DNA of 64,000 bases from Tolypothrix tenuis PCC 7101 (GCF_002368295.1 NZ_AP018248.1:7775326-7839325), one strand, 5' to 3'. Positions 43,340 to 52,403 are shown, numbered from the stretch's first letter. The notes: generated by a model not told the origin, from the letters alone. Made by a program: numbers and translations.

Positions 43340-44632
43340 TTAGTCTGATGGAATAATTTCCCAATCAGGCTCAAGAAAAATAACTCCCATATTGGCGAAT
43401 GGAGTACGACCAGTTCCATATATATCTGTCTCTTCTATACGAAAACTTAAATACCCACTTAAAGTGTCAACATCAATAGATCCATTACCTAACCATATAT
43501 CTACTGTGTATTCTCCTTGAAGAAAAGGAGGATTTTTAAGTGTGCAACACATAGTAGCCGATTCATAAGAATTACCATTAGTTTCAAAACCTGTCATTCG
43601 GGTGTTTACACCACCAATAGTGCCAAACACTGCATGATTGATTACAACACCCATCACAGGATCTGTTATTTTTGTAATATTTGTTGCATCAAATGTCATT
43701 TCAAACGTGATATCTGAACCTAGAGGATAGCTGGTTTGCTCACGCCCATTTGAATCTAAAACTCGTGCAGAAGTGATAAAAGGTTTTGCCCAAGATGGAC
43801 GAAAAGCTTGTAAATTTCTTTCAGCTTCTTGTTGACTTTGAATTGAAGCTTCTAAATAACGTTTAATTGCATCTTCTGTTTTCCCATAAAAAATTAATTC
43901 ACCACTTTGAAGCATCAATCCGGATGAACACAAATTACTAATAGCTGCCATTTGATGACTAACGAAAATTACAGTCCTTCCTTCAGAAGCCACATTCTGC
44001 ATTTTGCCCAAACATTTCTTTTGAAACTGAGCATCTCCAACAGCTAAAACTTCATCTACAATTAAAACTTCTGGTTCCAGATGCGCCGCCACCGCAAACG
44101 CTAAACGCACATACATACCAGATGAATATCGCTTTACTGGCGTATCTAAAAATTTTTCTACTTCTGCAAAATCAACAATCTCATCAAACTTGCGTTGAAT
44201 TTCAATCTTGCTCATCCCCAAAATTGCACCGTTGAGATAAATATTTTCTCTGCCTGTCAATTCTGGATGAAACCCTGTACCAACTTCTAATAAACTTGCT
44301 ATCCTTCCTTGAATGCCAATCCTACCACTAGTTGGCTCTACAATTCGGCTTAATATTTTTAATAATGTTGATTTGCCTGCGCCATTACGCCCAATAATAC
44401 CAACTCTTTCACCCTGCTTAATTTCAAATGAAACATCCTTCAAAGCCCAAAATTCTTCACGATTGGGATTATATATTTGCTGAACAGAAGGTTTAAAAAG
44501 TCTTTTACTTAGCGAGTCAACTCCTTTAGTAATAGAATCTCGCAAGGTTTTGTTTTTGCTGTTGACTTCTTTTTGATGACTAATAATGTACTTTTTACTC
44601 AGATTCTCAACTCGAATTATTGTATCAGACAC
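43340..44632 (-). CDS. wzt: Polysaccharide ABC exporter ATP-binding protein with C-terminal recognition domain
   Basis: A 430-aa protein. Residues about 1-250 are the ABC ATPase: Walker A GIIGRNGAGKST, signature VKRYSSGMYVRLAFAVAA, Walker B PEVLIVDEVLAVGD and the H-loop IFVSHQ. Residues about 285-430 form a beta-sandwich of the Wzt C-terminal type (PLGSDITFEMTFDATN, GEYTVDIWLGNG, FANMGVIFLEPDWEI), which in known systems binds the capped end of the exported chain. The start is GTG at 44632 after AAGGAG. It pairs with the permease gene 15 bp upstream. Function as exporter ATPase is well supported. Confidence 0.95.
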   Translation of the reverse strand: MSDTIIRVENLSKKYIISHQKEVNSKNKTLRDSITKGVDSLSKRLFKPSVQQIYNPNREEFWALKDVSFEIKQGERVGIIGRNGAGKSTLLKILSRIVEPTSGRIGIQGRIASLLEVGTGFHPELTGRENIYLNGAILGMSKIEIQRKFDEIVDFAEVEKFLDTPVKRYSSGMYVRLAFAVAAHLEPEVLIVDEVLAVGDAQFQKKCLGKMQNVASEGRTVIFVSHQMAAISNLCSSGLMLQSGELIFYGKTEDAIKRYLEASIQSQQEAERNLQAFRPSWAKPFITSARVLDSNGREQTSYPLGSDITFEMTFDATNITKITDPVMGVVINHAVFGTIGGVNTRMTGFETNGNSYESATMCCTLKNPPFLQGEYTVDIWLGNGSIDVDTLSGYLSFRIEETDIYGTGRTPFANMGVIFLEPDWEIIPSD

Positions 44633-44647
44633 GCAATCAACTCCTTG

Positions 44648-45472
44648 CTAAATCACATCAGCAAATTTCCGTTCCATCTTGCGGAAATACCAAATTCCGC
44701 TAAAAAAAACTAGGGCAACTAGTCCTACCGATAAAGCAAATCCTGGTAAATAAATGCTTGCTTCTCCTCCTAAGATTGCCCAACGAAAGCCATCAATTAC
44801 CCCTACCATTGGATTGATTGAGTAGAGTAAGCGCCACTGTTCTGGCACAACACTACTACTGAAACCTACAGGTGAAATATATAAACCAAACTGAACAATA
44901 AAGGGCACAATGTAGCGGAAATCTCGGTACTCTACATTCAATGCTGCTAACCATAATCCTGCACCCATTGATGCGGCAAATCCAATCAATATAAATATTG
45001 GCAGTGTCAAAATTCGCCAGTCGGGCACAAAGTTGTACCATGCCATCAACGCTAACAGAATCATGCCAGAAATCATGAAGTCTACAAAGCTTACAATTAC
45101 CGAACTGGTAGGTACAATCAAGCGAGGAAAGTAAACTTTAGAAATTAGGTTAGCATTTGCTATCAAGCTGTTGCTACATTCACTCAGCGCATTGGAAAAA
45201 AACTGCCAAGGTAACAAAGCCGAGAATACCAATATCGGGTAAGGCGCACCCCCTGAAGGTAACTTGGCAATATTACCAAATACGATTGTGAATACTACCA
45301 TTGTTAAAAATGGTCGAATTAAGGCCCATGCAAACCCAATTACTGTTTGTTTATAGCGCACTAAAATATCGCGCCATGCTAGAAAGTAAAATAACTCTCT
45401 GTATTTCCACAGGTCTTTCCAATACTGGTTCTCAGTTCGACCTGCCTCAATGATGAGTTCTCTATTATTCAT
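44648..45472 (-). CDS. wzm: Polysaccharide ABC exporter permease
   Basis: A 274-aa ABC-2 type membrane protein with six hydrophobic helices (about 60-85, 105-125, 140-165, 172-195, 205-220 and 243-262). The family start ENQYWKDLWKYRELFYFLAWRD is an amphipathic interface helix, and the conserved RYKQTVIGFAWALIRPF segment follows. It forms the channel through which the polymer crosses the inner membrane, powered by the ATPase encoded 15 bp downstream. Length is typical of Wzm/TagG-like permeases. Confidence 0.94.
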   Translation of the reverse strand: MNNRELIIEAGRTENQYWKDLWKYRELFYFLAWRDILVRYKQTVIGFAWALIRPFLTMVVFTIVFGNIAKLPSGGAPYPILVFSALLPWQFFSNALSECSNSLIANANLISKVYFPRLIVPTSSVIVSFVDFMISGMILLALMAWYNFVPDWRILTLPIFILIGFAASMGAGLWLAALNVEYRDFRYIVPFIVQFGLYISPVGFSSSVVPEQWRLLYSINPMVGVIDGFRWAILGGEASIYLPGFALSVGLVALVFFSGIWYFRKMERKFADVI

Positions 45473-45589
45473 TTACTTAGTCGTAAGTCGTATGACTATA
45501 TATGAGCAGTATGTAATTGTTTGCAAATCTGCAAAATCTGCATTTTTCCCAAAAGATACTTCTTCTGGTACTTACGCAAATATGATTCT

Positions 45590-46387
45590 TCAATCTCCTG
45601 TTCCATTCAGGAAGACTTCTGCAAAACGACTGGATGAGAGTAACTGTTTTGTAGCCAGCCACATAAAAGGTGGAATTGTTGTCATATAACGGCTCCAGAG
45701 ACGGCGCGGTTCTTGAATCCAGCGATAAAGCCACTCAAAACCTAACTCTCTAATTAAGCGAGGTGCGCGCTTATGGATTCCTGCGTAAACTGGGAAAACT
45801 CCGCCGACTCCAATCATTACGGCTTGAATTTTACCTTTGTGTTGAGCCATCCAGTTTTCTTGTTTTGGACATCCTAAAGATACAAAGACTAGACCTGCAC
45901 CACTTTTATTGATTTTTTTGATCAAATCTGCGTCTTCAGTTTCAGTCAGAGGACGGAAGGGTAAAGCTTCCATCGCTGCTATTTTCAGGTTGGGAAATTC
46001 TTGCTCTAGCCTTTGCCGCATTCTGGCAAGGATTTCGGTTTGGGAACCTAGAAAGAAAACACTGACATTTTGTCTTTGAGCTAGCTTACATAATCCTTGT
46101 AGAATATCCATTCCGGCTACGCGGTCTTGGGAACTCGCACCCATCCGCCGCATCATCCAAACTAACGGCATTCCATCAGGAGTGACGACATCTGCATTTT
46201 TTAGTACTCTAGCAAACTCGGGATTCCAATGAGCTTCCATGAGCATATGTACATTGGCAACGCAGACTGTTTTACTCTCTCGAGCGATCGCCCACTTCAG
46301 TATTGTTTGTATTTGGTTTTCAAAAGTTAATGCAGTAATGGGAAAATCCAGAACTTTTTGAGTAGGTACTAATTTTACCTCTCCCAT
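45590..46387 (-). CDS. WecG/TagA/CpsF-family glycosyltransferase
   Basis: A 265-aa enzyme of glycosyltransferase family 26. Visible family motifs: TVCVANVHMLMEA, NADVVTPDGMPLVWMMR, VFFLGSQ, SLGCPKQENWMAQ, GVGGVFPVYAG and ELGFEWLYRWIQEPRRL. These enzymes add ManNAc(A) or related sugars to lipid-linked primers at the membrane. The ATG at 46387 follows CAGGAGGA, so it is preferred over the TTG at 46405. It appears to be the first gene of the polysaccharide block, with a 970-bp gene-free region upstream that should carry the main promoter. Confidence 0.93.
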   Translation of the reverse strand: MGEVKLVPTQKVLDFPITALTFENQIQTILKWAIARESKTVCVANVHMLMEAHWNPEFARVLKNADVVTPDGMPLVWMMRRMGASSQDRVAGMDILQGLCKLAQRQNVSVFFLGSQTEILARMRQRLEQEFPNLKIAAMEALPFRPLTETEDADLIKKINKSGAGLVFVSLGCPKQENWMAQHKGKIQAVMIGVGGVFPVYAGIHKRAPRLIRELGFEWLYRWIQEPRRLWSRYMTTIPPFMWLATKQLLSSSRFAEVFLNGTGD

Positions 46388-47357
46388 AAATTCCTCCTGT
46401 GTCAAAAATCCTAAACATCAATTAGTTCATTGCCAACTGTGGAACAATCAGGTGATCCTATTGCTGACTTTCTTCTCAGTTCTTGGCATGGTCTGACTCA
46501 TACACATGGAGATGCAATAGCTTTATCAGTAAGATTCTGGTTACCCTGGTATTTTTAAAACATGCGTTTCTCGTATCTTAGTTTACAAGCTTATCTGAGG
46601 CTTTTCCCAAAATTTACTATAAACTTTATGGTTACTTTATATTTACTTTGCAATTTCTTTACAAAAATATTACATTTTATGTAAATATCATGAACTGAGT
46701 AAGAGATCATCTGGAAAAAGAATTACGTAGAACAACTGGAAAATAATATTTTCAAGCTTCTAGCTCGAAGATAGTAGAGACAAAAAATCTCATGAACTCT
46801 CTGAAAATAGATATTGGCAGTAACTAAAGTTGTAGTTAATTAATATACATTTTGCTACGGTATATTGTTGTTTGTGTATTCAATTAGGGTGATTATCTAG
46901 AGATTTCCGCATCATCCAGAACTGGTTGCAGGTGCTGCGCTCATCAGTAAATTGGCTGAAATTGGTATCAAACTCAAGCTAAAAATCAAAAACTATGTAA
47001 GCTGAAGAATTATCTGTGTGCATATATTACACTTTAATCAAATTATAAAGTATTAATTTCCACACAAAAGCAAGTTTAATTTCCTAATTAGCTAATGACT
47101 GCCTAACACAGTAATAGTTCCCTGATAATGTTGCAGATAACTGTTTCGTACATTGATAACACAGACTCACCTGATTGTAAACGCTTTTTGACCTGATATT
47201 TATTACCTTGATTCTGCAATTAACAGCGTCATCTTCCCTAGTATTGATTTCAGTATTGGTGTCTGATTTAAAATTTAATTTTTAATTAAATGACTTAATA
47301 ATTTTTGTTTATATTTCAGGCAATTATCTTTTAAATCTATATTTTTTGCATTTGCAA
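46388..47357. other. Gene-free region upstream of the polysaccharide locus
   Basis: 970 AT-rich bases without an ORF of coding character, tRNA or repeat array. Its position makes it the likely promoter and leader region for the long minus-strand operon that starts at 46387. I see no recognisable regulator site. Confidence 0.5.
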
Positions 47358-47552
47358 CTAAATAAAAAAGGAGAAGATTAATTGTTCTTCTCCTTTGGCA
47401 TTATTATTTTTATTGTCCGATTTTTGAGTTTCTTTCAGTCTTTGTCGCAACATTTGCCTTTGTTTTTTAAGTTGTCGCTGTCTTGCTGAACCACCTTTCC
47501 CTTTATCATTCCTGCCTTCTCGGCGAGGAGATTCCCATCTTTTTAATCTCAT
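47358..47552 (-). CDS. Small basic ORF ending inside a terminator
   Basis: A 64-aa, very Arg/Lys/Gln-rich ORF (MRLKRWESPRREGRNDKG, then RQRQLKKQRQMLRQRLKE). GAGAG lies about ten bases before the ATG. The last ten codons (KGEEQLIFSFFI) are encoded by a perfect 10-bp hairpin and its T-run, so the stop codon falls just past the terminator stem. A start signal and a terminator suggest a genuine short transcript. It could be a small nucleic-acid-binding protein, or the ORF could be incidental to a small RNA. I do not recognise the family. Confidence 0.5.
   Translation of the reverse strand: MRLKRWESPRREGRNDKGKGGSARQRQLKKQRQMLRQRLKETQKSDNKNNNAKGEEQLIFSFFI
47367..47396 (-). terminator. Intrinsic terminator overlapping a small ORF
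   Basis: A perfect 10-bp stem AAAGGAGAAG / CTTCTCCTTT with a 10-nt loop. On the minus strand it runs into TTTATTTAG, giving a T-tract. It lies within the last codons of the 64-aa ORF. Confidence 0.85.
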
Positions 47553-48201
47553 ATTTTTTTACTCTCTGTGTAACTGGAAAGTGAATAACAATGGTGACTA
47601 TGACGAAATGCAGACACAAACTTAATCAATTAATTTTGATTAGGCAGGAATTCTTACATCTCATCGTTAGCTCATAACTATATTAGCATTAAATCTTAAT
47701 GGTTAGTTAGGCATGAAAAAAATAAAAGTATAAACACTTATTATTTAAATAAATATTATACATACTATACAAGTATAAAAACAGAGATAATATGTAACAT
47801 TAACTACTTTTTACCAAGTCTGATGAGTCTTGGTTTTGATAGTTGATGATTTCGGAGTTTGATATTGAAGACCATAATGTATGGAATGCAGATAGTATCA
47901 TTTCAAAATCTAGACGCAGTTAACTGTTGTATAGTTTCCTTTGTCCAATAAAATAATTGGCGCTGAGATGATGTTCCATATTCAAATTGTGTAATTCTAG
48001 TGGATAAAATGCCTATCTCACAATACTTTCGACTTTTTAGGCGTATTACTAGATATGCTTTAGCTGAGTAAGCTAAAGACTAGTCACGCTAGCTTGTAGC
48101 AAGTATTAACTTGCTTATCTAAAAAAGTCAATTACGATAATTTGATGACTCTTGTTAGAGAGCCGTTCAGGAAAAATTCTGATAACTCGGTTATTTTAAA
48201 G
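47553..48201. other. AT-rich gap before tRNA-Leu
   Basis: 649 bases with no ORF, array or RNA gene that I can support. It should include the promoter of the small basic ORF and, at the right, the 3' flank of tRNA-Leu. Confidence 0.45.
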
Positions 48202-48285
48202 TGGGCAGGAGGAGAATCGAACTCCTATGACCGCAAGGTCGCCACATTTTGAGTGTGGTGCGTCTACCAGTTTCGCCACCCGCCC
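48202..48285 (-). tRNA. trnL: tRNA-Leu (anticodon CAA)
   Basis: An 84-nt class II tRNA on the minus strand. The acceptor GGGCGGG pairs with CCTGCCC (one G-U pair), the T-arm is GGAGTTCGATTCTCC, and the anticodon stem CCACA/TGTGG encloses the loop CTCAAAA with anticodon CAA (plus-strand 48249-48251). The long variable arm expected of tRNA-Leu is present. CCA is not encoded. Confidence 0.95.
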
Positions 48286-48342
48286 TTAGATGCAACTTTA
48301 CTAATATACACTATCTGAGAGTTTTTCAACAAGGATGGAAAA

Positions 48343-49437
48343 TTATTTTTCTGCGGATTTGACTAAACTGGAATCAATATCCTCTAGTTTGGCACAGCCA
48401 CTTAGTGCCATAGCTAAACTTAACTCATCCTGTAGCAGCGAAATTACATGGGATGCACCAGCTTTTCCAGCTACTGCGAGTCCCCATAAAATCGGCCGCC
48501 CAATTAGTACAGCTTTTGCGCCTAAAGCTAAGGCTTTAAGAATATCTGTACCACGACGGATTCCACCATCCATCAAGATTTCGGCTTTACCATCTACTGC
48601 GGTGACAATCTCAGCTAAAGCATCTAAAGATGCGATCGCACTATCCAATTGTCTGCCACCATGATTAGAGACAACTATTGCTTTGACTCCGCACTCGACT
48701 GCACGTATGGCATCATCTCCTCGTAATATACCTTTTATCACCAAGGGTAGAGGGCAAATTGATTGCAACCATGCTAAATCATCCCAAGTTAGTGCCGGGT
48801 TTAGCTGTTGAGCAAAATAAGTAAACAACCCAGATTCCCCTTGTGCATGGGGTATATCTAACCCTGAGATGGTTGCAAGATTAGCGGCGTGTAAACCTGG
48901 AGGTAAGGAAAATTCGTTACGCTGATCGCGTTCGCGCCTTCCCAACATGGGAGCATCTACAGTTAAACATAATGCTTTGTAACCTGCATTGTAGGCTCTT
49001 TCGACTAAAGTGCGAGTTAAGCTTCTATCTTTATGGATGTAGAGCTGGAACCATTGCAAGGCATCAGGGAAATGTTGGCGTATCTCTGCAACTTGTTCAA
49101 TGGTTTTAGTCGCCAAAGTACTGAGAACCATACCTACACCTGCTGCAGCCGCAGCTTTGGCGGTAGCGATTTCTCCCTCTGGATGGGCTAGACATTGAAA
49201 CGCCATTGGTGCAATGAGTAAAGGTAGGGCAAGAGGTTGCCCTAAAATTGTGGTAGATAAATTGCGATCGCTCACATCTACTAACATGCGCGGACGCAAC
49301 TTTAAACGCTCAAATGCAGCGCGGTTATCTCGTAATGTAATTTCATCTCCAGCACCGCTACTGTAATAATCAAGCGCCATCTGCGAAAGGTGGTTTTTCG
49401 CTAACTCTTCGTATTCAAAAAGGTTGATCGGTTGCAA
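48343..49437 (-). CDS. FMN-dependent L-lactate oxidase / glycolate-oxidase-family enzyme
   Basis: A 364-aa (beta/alpha)8 flavoprotein that oxidises an L-2-hydroxy acid with O2. Family features: YYSSGAGDEIT at the start, LIAPMAFQCLAHPEGE, WFQLYIHKD, KALCLTVDAPMLG, LVIKGILRGDDA, the active-site VVSNHGGRQLD and DGGIRRGTDILKALALGA (phosphate site). The sequence closely resembles the Nostoc enzyme described as a lactate oxidase that is related to plant glycolate oxidases. The start appears to be TTG (49437): no ATG or GTG lies between it and the upstream in-frame stop, and the next ATG would remove conserved residues. Likely cytoplasmic, H2O2-producing. Confidence 0.9.
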   Translation of the reverse strand: MQPINLFEYEELAKNHLSQMALDYYSSGAGDEITLRDNRAAFERLKLRPRMLVDVSDRNLSTTILGQPLALPLLIAPMAFQCLAHPEGEIATAKAAAAAGVGMVLSTLATKTIEQVAEIRQHFPDALQWFQLYIHKDRSLTRTLVERAYNAGYKALCLTVDAPMLGRRERDQRNEFSLPPGLHAANLATISGLDIPHAQGESGLFTYFAQQLNPALTWDDLAWLQSICPLPLVIKGILRGDDAIRAVECGVKAIVVSNHGGRQLDSAIASLDALAEIVTAVDGKAEILMDGGIRRGTDILKALALGAKAVLIGRPILWGLAVAGKAGASHVISLLQDELSLAMALSGCAKLEDIDSSLVKSAEK

Positions 49438-49524
49438 TTGATTGTGGATGTTGGCTAGGCGTTCGGTATTTTAATATCTCACGCCTAGATGCAGAGGTGC
49501 AAAGGAGAAGACAAGATGCTTAAC

Positions 49525-50388
49525 TTACCAATTTCGCCATCCACCTTTGGATGTAAGTTCGGTTGGTTTATGGTTGTACAATAAGTTTTGATATTCTTTG
49601 CTACTTGCCCATCTGTCAATTTCTCTGGCTCGCAGTACTGGTACTGGGTGAGTTAATTGGGCTGTGCGGGCGGCTTTGACCATTTCGCCGAGTTCGTTCT
49701 TGCTAATATCATCGTAGGCACGAGCTTGAGCAACAAAAGCATCAAGGTTGAGTTGCGGTGCTAAAGTTGGCGAACCACCAGCTAACTTCATCAAAACTGA
49801 CATCACAACTTTGGGATCTTGGGTAGCTAACAATGCGGCGCGATCGCAAGTAAACTCAGCACAGCGTACCCACTCTAACAGTTGTGTTTGTATTGCTTGA
49901 GCAATGAAAGAGCCGACATTAGGCAAGATTGCGGCTGCTAAGATGAGTAAATTTACGGGGGTTAGGTAAACACTATGGTCGCATTTAAGATGTCCTAACT
50001 CATGGGCAATGACAGCTTGAATTTCTTGTGGTGTCAGGATATCGATTAGCGAAGTATGCACCACAATGAAAGGTTGCTGACCTCGCATTGCAAAGGTATA
50101 GGCATTAGGTGCTGGATGTTGCCTGATATATAACTGAGGAGGTTCTATATCTAAGATTTTGCAAGCTTCTAACAGCAATTTGTATAAATCTGGCAGTTGG
50201 TTTTCACCTACCAAAACGCTAGAGGCAATATTTTCTACATAAAAAACCTGCTCTGCCATTGGCCCAAGCAGATTCCGCACCATCATATCTAAACCTGGGA
50301 TCTGTTTGAGAGTTTTTGTAGCTTCCAAGTCTAAGGGATGACGAAAGGAGTCGGCTTTTAAACCAATCAGCGGTGTTTTTAATGACAT
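49525..50388 (-). CDS. M48-family zinc metallopeptidase
   Basis: A 287-aa peptidase with the zinc motif H129-E-L-G-H133 in AVIAHELGHLKCDH and a third ligand in EFTCDRAAL (about 178). One hydrophobic segment lies just after the motif (NLLILAAAILPNVGSFIAQA). It resembles the HtpX/Ste24-related M48 group found in cyanobacteria, probably a membrane-associated quality-control protease facing the cytoplasm. The start ATG at 50388 gives a complete family-length protein. It is separated from murA by a heptamer array. Confidence 0.9.
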   Translation of the reverse strand: MSLKTPLIGLKADSFRHPLDLEATKTLKQIPGLDMMVRNLLGPMAEQVFYVENIASSVLVGENQLPDLYKLLLEACKILDIEPPQLYIRQHPAPNAYTFAMRGQQPFIVVHTSLIDILTPQEIQAVIAHELGHLKCDHSVYLTPVNLLILAAAILPNVGSFIAQAIQTQLLEWVRCAEFTCDRAALLATQDPKVVMSVLMKLAGGSPTLAPQLNLDAFVAQARAYDDISKNELGEMVKAARTAQLTHPVPVLRAREIDRWASSKEYQNLLYNHKPTELTSKGGWRNW

Positions 50389-50404
50389 GGTGTGAGAAGC
50401 GTAA

Positions 50405-50540
50405 AAGGGAATGGGAACTGGGTATTAGGGATTGGGTATTGGGGAGGGGAGGATTGGGTATTAATTATTTTTCCTTTGTTCCCCTTATTCTTATTGTCTT
50501 CCCAGTCCCCAGTCCCCAGTCCCTAATTCCTCATCCCAGT
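50405..50540. repeat. Heptamer-type repeat array (STRR)
   Basis: G-rich units (GGGTATT, GGGATTG) on the left face C-rich units (CCCCAGT repeated three times, CCCTAAT) on the right, with a T-rich centre. This is the same G-then-C layout as the arrays at 231-333 and 62512-62655. It fills the murA-peptidase spacer. Confidence 0.85.
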
Positions 50541-50578
50541 ATAACGATTTAGCAGGGCGGGTATTGCCCAACTACTTA

Positions 50579-51895
50579 CTAGGACTGAATGGAGGCGGGG
50601 GAATTACTGGTACTAGCAGCTGCGCCATCTGCGGATGGTTCGCCTACACGCAGAATTTTCGCACCCAGCTGTTGCAACTTGAGATCGAGTTGATCGTAGC
50701 CGCGATCGAGGTGGTGTAAACCCTGAATTGTAGTTGTGCCTTCTGCTGCCAACCCTGCTAAGACTAGCGCTGCTGATGCTCGCAAGTCCGTGCCTAATAC
50801 TGGTGCGCCTGATAACATTGGTACCCCTCGAACAAAGGCAGTGTTACCTTTGACACGAATATCAGCCCCTAAGCGATTTAATTCGGAAGCATGACGTAAG
50901 CGATTTTCAAACACTGATTCGTTAATCAGGCTGTCACCTTCTGCCAAAGTTAGCAAAGCCATAAACGGCGCTTGCATATCTGTGGGAAACCCGGGATGCG
51001 GTAGAGTTTCTATATCGGTGGCTTTGAGGGTTGTCGCAGGGAGAACACGTAAGCAGTCGGGCGCTTCTTCAATAATGGTTACGCCAATATCCCGTAACTT
51101 AGCAAGAACTGGGGTTAAATGCTCTGGACTGACTCGTGAGAGGAGCAGTTCTGAGCGAGTAATCGCCCCTGCTACTAAAAATGTACCAGCCTCAATGCGA
51201 TCGGGAATAATGCTGTATTCTGTCGAATGCAACTTGGACACCCCGACGATGGTAATTGTACTGGAGCCAGCACCTTGAATCTTGGCTCCCATTGCGTTAC
51301 AGAAATTTGCCAAATCAACTACTTCTGGTTCCCGTGCGGCGTTTTCGATAATGGTTTCGCCATCTGCAAGAGTAGCAGCCATCATCAAAGTTTCAGTTGC
51401 GCCCACGCTGGGGGTATCCAGATAAATTCTGGCTCCTTTTAATCTGCCATTGCTTCCAGGAACATAGGCATTACAAATGCCATGCTCAATCTGAACTTCG
51501 GCTCCCATTGCTTGCAGTCCGCGGACGTGCAAATCAACCGGTCTGGCTCCAATTGCACAACCTCCTGGTAATGGCATCTGGGCTACTCCCAGCCTTGCCA
51601 AAATCGGCCCAATGGCAAAGAAACTTGCCCGCAGTTGGGTAACTAATTCGTAGGGAGCCTTGGAAGTGGTAATTTCACTGGCATTGATATCTAAAATGTC
51701 GCCGTTGCGTGTGAGACGAACGCCCAAAGCAGATAAAACCTCACCCATCCGTTCCACGTCCGCTAATAAGGGGACATTATGGATACGGCAATCTCCTGAA
51801 CATAGCAAGGTTCCAGCCATGATCACCAGTGCTGAATTTTTCGCCCCGCTAATTTTTACATGACCCCGCAAAGGATGCCCGCCCCAAATTTGCAA
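50579..51895 (-). CDS. murA: UDP-N-acetylglucosamine 1-carboxyvinyltransferase MurA
   Basis: A 438-aa cytoplasmic enzyme that catalyses the first committed step of peptidoglycan synthesis, transferring enolpyruvate from PEP to UDP-GlcNAc. Visible features: HVKISGAKNSALVIMAGTLL, the catalytic cysteine loop MPLPGGCAIGARPVDLH, TDMQAPFMAL and the C-terminal RGYDQLDLKLQQLGA. The target Cys of fosfomycin is retained. The coordinate given uses a TTG start with no ribosome-binding site. The frame stays open for 20 more codons to an ATT at 51953-51955 that follows GGAGG, and the true start may be there. The C-terminal tail (about 418-438) is Ala/Ser-rich. Confidence 0.95.
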   Translation of the reverse strand: MQIWGGHPLRGHVKISGAKNSALVIMAGTLLCSGDCRIHNVPLLADVERMGEVLSALGVRLTRNGDILDINASEITTSKAPYELVTQLRASFFAIGPILARLGVAQMPLPGGCAIGARPVDLHVRGLQAMGAEVQIEHGICNAYVPGSNGRLKGARIYLDTPSVGATETLMMAATLADGETIIENAAREPEVVDLANFCNAMGAKIQGAGSSTITIVGVSKLHSTEYSIIPDRIEAGTFLVAGAITRSELLLSRVSPEHLTPVLAKLRDIGVTIIEEAPDCLRVLPATTLKATDIETLPHPGFPTDMQAPFMALLTLAEGDSLINESVFENRLRHASELNRLGADIRVKGNTAFVRGVPMLSGAPVLGTDLRASAALVLAGLAAEGTTTIQGLHHLDRGYDQLDLKLQQLGAKILRVGEPSADGAAASTSNSPASIQS

Positions 51896-51955
51896 GACTG
51901 AGGAGTCTGCTTCCAGAGTGGATTTGGCATCTGGTAAGCTGCTAGAAGGATTAAT

Positions 51956-52257
51956 AAGCCTACCTCCAAGATAAATATGTCAATTTTATAAGGTTTGAAG
52001 TTGGTTCTGATTCTACAGTAAAGATTTGATTTGTCTACATTCTGTGCCTATTTCTTGCATCAATAAATGGTATTTTTCGGTCGGGGCTAATGGCTGAAAA
52101 CGAGTAAGGGCAAAGTTTATAAGAATTTAAAATTTCTGATAACTAGCAAAAATATAAATTCTTGGCTGGTACCATCCGATACCCTGAAAAACCAGACACA
52201 GGAATTGACAAATTTAGATAAATGCGTAATAATCATAAATGGTCATGTTAAATGCCA
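51956..52257. other. Divergent gap murA / tRNA-Leu
   Basis: About 300 AT-rich bases that should contain the promoters of murA (minus) and tRNA-Leu (plus). A ribosome-binding-like GGAGG (51963-51967 on the minus strand) sits next to the ATT codon discussed for murA. I see nothing else. Confidence 0.45.
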
Positions 52258-52339
52258 GCGGAACTGGCGGAATTGGCAGACGCGCTAGATTCAGGTTCTA
52301 GTGCCGCAAGGCTTCCGGGTTCAAGTCCCGGGTTCCGCA
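52258..52339 (+). tRNA. trnL: tRNA-Leu (anticodon CAG)
   Basis: An 82-nt class II tRNA. The acceptor GCGGAAC pairs with GTTCCGC, the T-arm is CGGGTTCAAGTCCCG, and the anticodon stem CTAGA/TCTAG encloses TTCAGGT with anticodon CAG (52292-52294). A variable arm GTGCCGCAAGGCTT is present. CCA is not encoded. A strong hairpin follows at once. Confidence 0.96.
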
Positions 52340-52350
52340 TCTGAGTAATG

Positions 52351-52403
52351 AGTGCTGAGTGTTGATTCCTGAGTAGGAAGAAGACTCAGCACTCAGCACT
52401 TTT
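52351..52403 (+). terminator. Terminator of tRNA-Leu (CAG)
   Basis: A perfect 11-bp inverted repeat AGTGCTGAGTG (52351-52361) / CACTCAGCACT (52390-52400), followed by TTT. The arms are themselves made of heptamer-like units (GAGTGCT, ACTCAGC), so a repeat appears to have been used as a terminator. Confidence 0.7.

Noticed and set aside
50982..51863. Plus-strand ORFs opposite murA
   Set aside because: They are antisense to a well-conserved enzyme gene and have no recognisable product.
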